Shown here: piece by piece, positions 44,483 through 45,665 of the stretch
Position numbering within the stretch: position 1 is the stretch's first letter
Layout of the letters: each line of letters opens with the position of its first letter
Assembly (NCBI GenBank): GCA_030679035.1
Contig: JAUXTH010000121.1
Coordinates: forward strand, 1-45,665
DNA from: Methylobacter sp.
Lineage (GTDB): Bacteria > Pseudomonadota > Gammaproteobacteria > Methylococcales > Methylomonadaceae
Direction: 5' to 3'
Length of the DNA: 45,665 bases
Position numbers and translations under genes: made by a program
Notes under the pieces: model-generated
What the model saw: only the letters and a program-made list of their open reading frames with translations
Database searches by the model: none
Told to the model about the DNA's origin: nothing

Positions 44483-45376
44483 ATGCGCATCTATCTGGCC
44501 TACATCAGTGTTATTTTACTTTGGGCGACGACACCGTTGGCGATCAAATGGAGCGTTGAAGGGCCTGGGTTTCTGTTCGGAGTGACCGCGCGGATGGCAA
44601 TAGGCTTAGTGTGTCTATTATTGATGCAGGCTTTATCGAAACAACGCCTAACCTGGCATCGTAAAGCACTGAAAACCTACCTGGCTGTGTCCGTGCAAAT
44701 TTACGGATCGATGCTGGCAATTTATTGGGCGGCGCAATTTATTCCTTCCGGCTGGGTGTCGGTGATTTTCGGTCTGCTGCCGCTGATGACCGCTATATTG
44801 GCGGCAATCTGGCTAAGGGAAAGGAGCCTGACCTTGGGCAATCTGCTGGCGTATATCCTGGGCCTTGGCGGCCTGTGGATCATGTTCGGCTCAGCATTGC
44901 AAATGGGGCATGACGCCGTGCTGGGTATCGTCGGCGTATTAGTATCGACGTTCTTGCAGGGCGTCAGTTCGGTATGGATCAAGCGCATAGACGGGAAAAT
45001 ACCGGCCTTATCCCAAGTAACCGGCGGTCTGCTGCTATCCCTGCCGCTTTACCTGATAACTTGGGCATTATTTGACGGTCATTGGCCGACAGAAATATCA
45101 CTCGTCAGCCTGGCATCTATTGCCTATCTGGGCATGATAGCTACGACCTTTGGCTTTGTGCTTTATTACTATTTACTCCTCTATCAGAGCGCCACCAAGG
45201 TTGCGCTGATTACCTTGGTTTCACCGATAATGGCCCTGCTGCTGGGTCATGCCGTCAATCATGAACCGCTGACCATGAAAGTGGCAACAGGCACGTTACT
45301 GATACTCGGCGCATTGTTGATGCATGAGTTTTTTGATCGGTTAATTGGTTCAAAACAAGCTAAGCACCCTGAGTAA
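44483..45376 (+). CDS. EamA-family (DMT) transporter
   Basis: This 297-residue inner-membrane protein has ten predicted helices arranged as two EamA repeats, the first opening IYLAYISVILLWATTPLAIK and the second ALSQVTGGLLLSLPLYLITW. Drug/metabolite-superfamily members export amino acids, metabolites or toxic compounds; the substrate is not predictable. I choose the ATG at 44483, where the first helix begins; a TTG at 44453 would add ten polar residues. It is co-directional with the cupin gene, 63 bases downstream. Confidence 0.86.
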   Translation: MRIYLAYISVILLWATTPLAIKWSVEGPGFLFGVTARMAIGLVCLLLMQALSKQRLTWHRKALKTYLAVSVQIYGSMLAIYWAAQFIPSGWVSVIFGLLPLMTAILAAIWLRERSLTLGNLLAYILGLGGLWIMFGSALQMGHDAVLGIVGVLVSTFLQGVSSVWIKRIDGKIPALSQVTGGLLLSLPLYLITWALFDGHWPTEISLVSLASIAYLGMIATTFGFVLYYYLLLYQSATKVALITLVSPIMALLLGHAVNHEPLTMKVATGTLLILGALLMHEFFDRLIGSKQAKHPE

Positions 45377-45665
45377 TTGACCAAATTAAATGACTATTTC
45401 TAGCTTGGCATAATTCTCTCTCACCTTAGATTAAGACAATTGGCATCAGCTTTGGTTTTGAAACCACCAACAAAATAGTTATTGTTTCGAGACTAGATTC
45501 AGCCCAATAAGATCAGGATCAGTTCTAGGGCAATCGCGCTTAAATAAAGCGATATGGTGCAAATTTCTGCTTAGTGATTTTAAGTTCTGCTTTAAAAATC
45601 AGGGGAAAACATAAACGGAGCCGCGACTTCAGTCGCGCACGAGTCATAACGCCAGTTGTGAAGGA
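45377..45665. other. Non-coding end of the window
   Basis: These 289 bases are AT-rich and show no gene. A perfect short hairpin, CGCGACTTCAGTCGCG at 45622-45637, resembles small dispersed palindromes. The adjoining gene lies beyond the window. Confidence 0.5.

Overview
The window looks like a chromosomal segment of a gammaproteobacterium. The housekeeping genes (cysM, rlmD, the ydbH/ydbL pair, rppH, cpdA, a two-domain argA, ilvD, argF-argD, aerobic hemF, ppx, and a yadG/yadH-type exporter) are all of gammaproteobacterial type. Dispersed palindromic repeats and frequent toxin-antitoxin genes would fit a methanotroph of the Methylococcales, but nothing here (no methane or C1 genes) proves that. 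No rRNA, tRNA, CRISPR array or complete insertion sequence was seen.

Region 1 (1-13,997, all minus strand) is a dedicated type I secretion locus. Reading in the direction of transcription, it begins with a promoter candidate and a ten-base G/C homopolymer. Then come an outer-membrane factor fused to two SPOR domains, a LuxR-HTH/cyclase-like/AAA regulator, a giant ABC exporter in which two half-transporters are fused, an HlyD-type adaptor, and an 811-residue protein that joins a Pol-beta-type nucleotidyltransferase to an aminoglycoside-phosphotransferase/choline-kinase-like domain. Last is the likely cargo, an acidic protein that becomes an uninterrupted (Thr-Thr-Ala/Pro/Val)n repeat and runs off the window at base 1. 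The cargo is easy to miss because it has no stop codon inside the window. A reasonable hypothesis is that the nucleotidyltransferase-kinase protein modifies the secreted Thr-rich chain or its surface ligand. This is the most unusual system in the window.

Region 2 (14,462-23,265) holds rlmD, ydbL, ydbH and cysM on the minus strand. Between ydbL and ydbH sits a roughly 3.6-kb accessory island with a BrnT/BrnA module, a HigB/HigA-like module and a beta-solenoid membrane protein. A broken second copy of the ydbH 3' end remains beside ydbL, which marks the island as an insertion or recombination product.

Region 3 (23,276-35,013) is mostly core metabolism: a HAD phosphatase, rppH, cpdA, argA, ilvD, an SH3-domain envelope protein, argF, argD and hemF. 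A small accessory patch at 27,044-29,233 carries a MazF-like toxin with an unfamiliar partner, an orphan antitoxin, a GIY-YIG protein, a 52-residue membrane protein and repeat elements.

Region 4 (35,386-45,665) contains a membrane-anchored coiled-coil protein with duplicated tail motifs, a di-heme cytochrome c peroxidase, an unrecognised envelope protein paired with ppx, the yadGH exporter, a GH19 endolysin-like enzyme, two small exported proteins and an EamA transporter. Families of short palindromes occur in the gaps throughout: GAACGCAGAT, CCGGCAATCCCTGCCGG, AAGGTACAAGGT and ACCACGAAG types.
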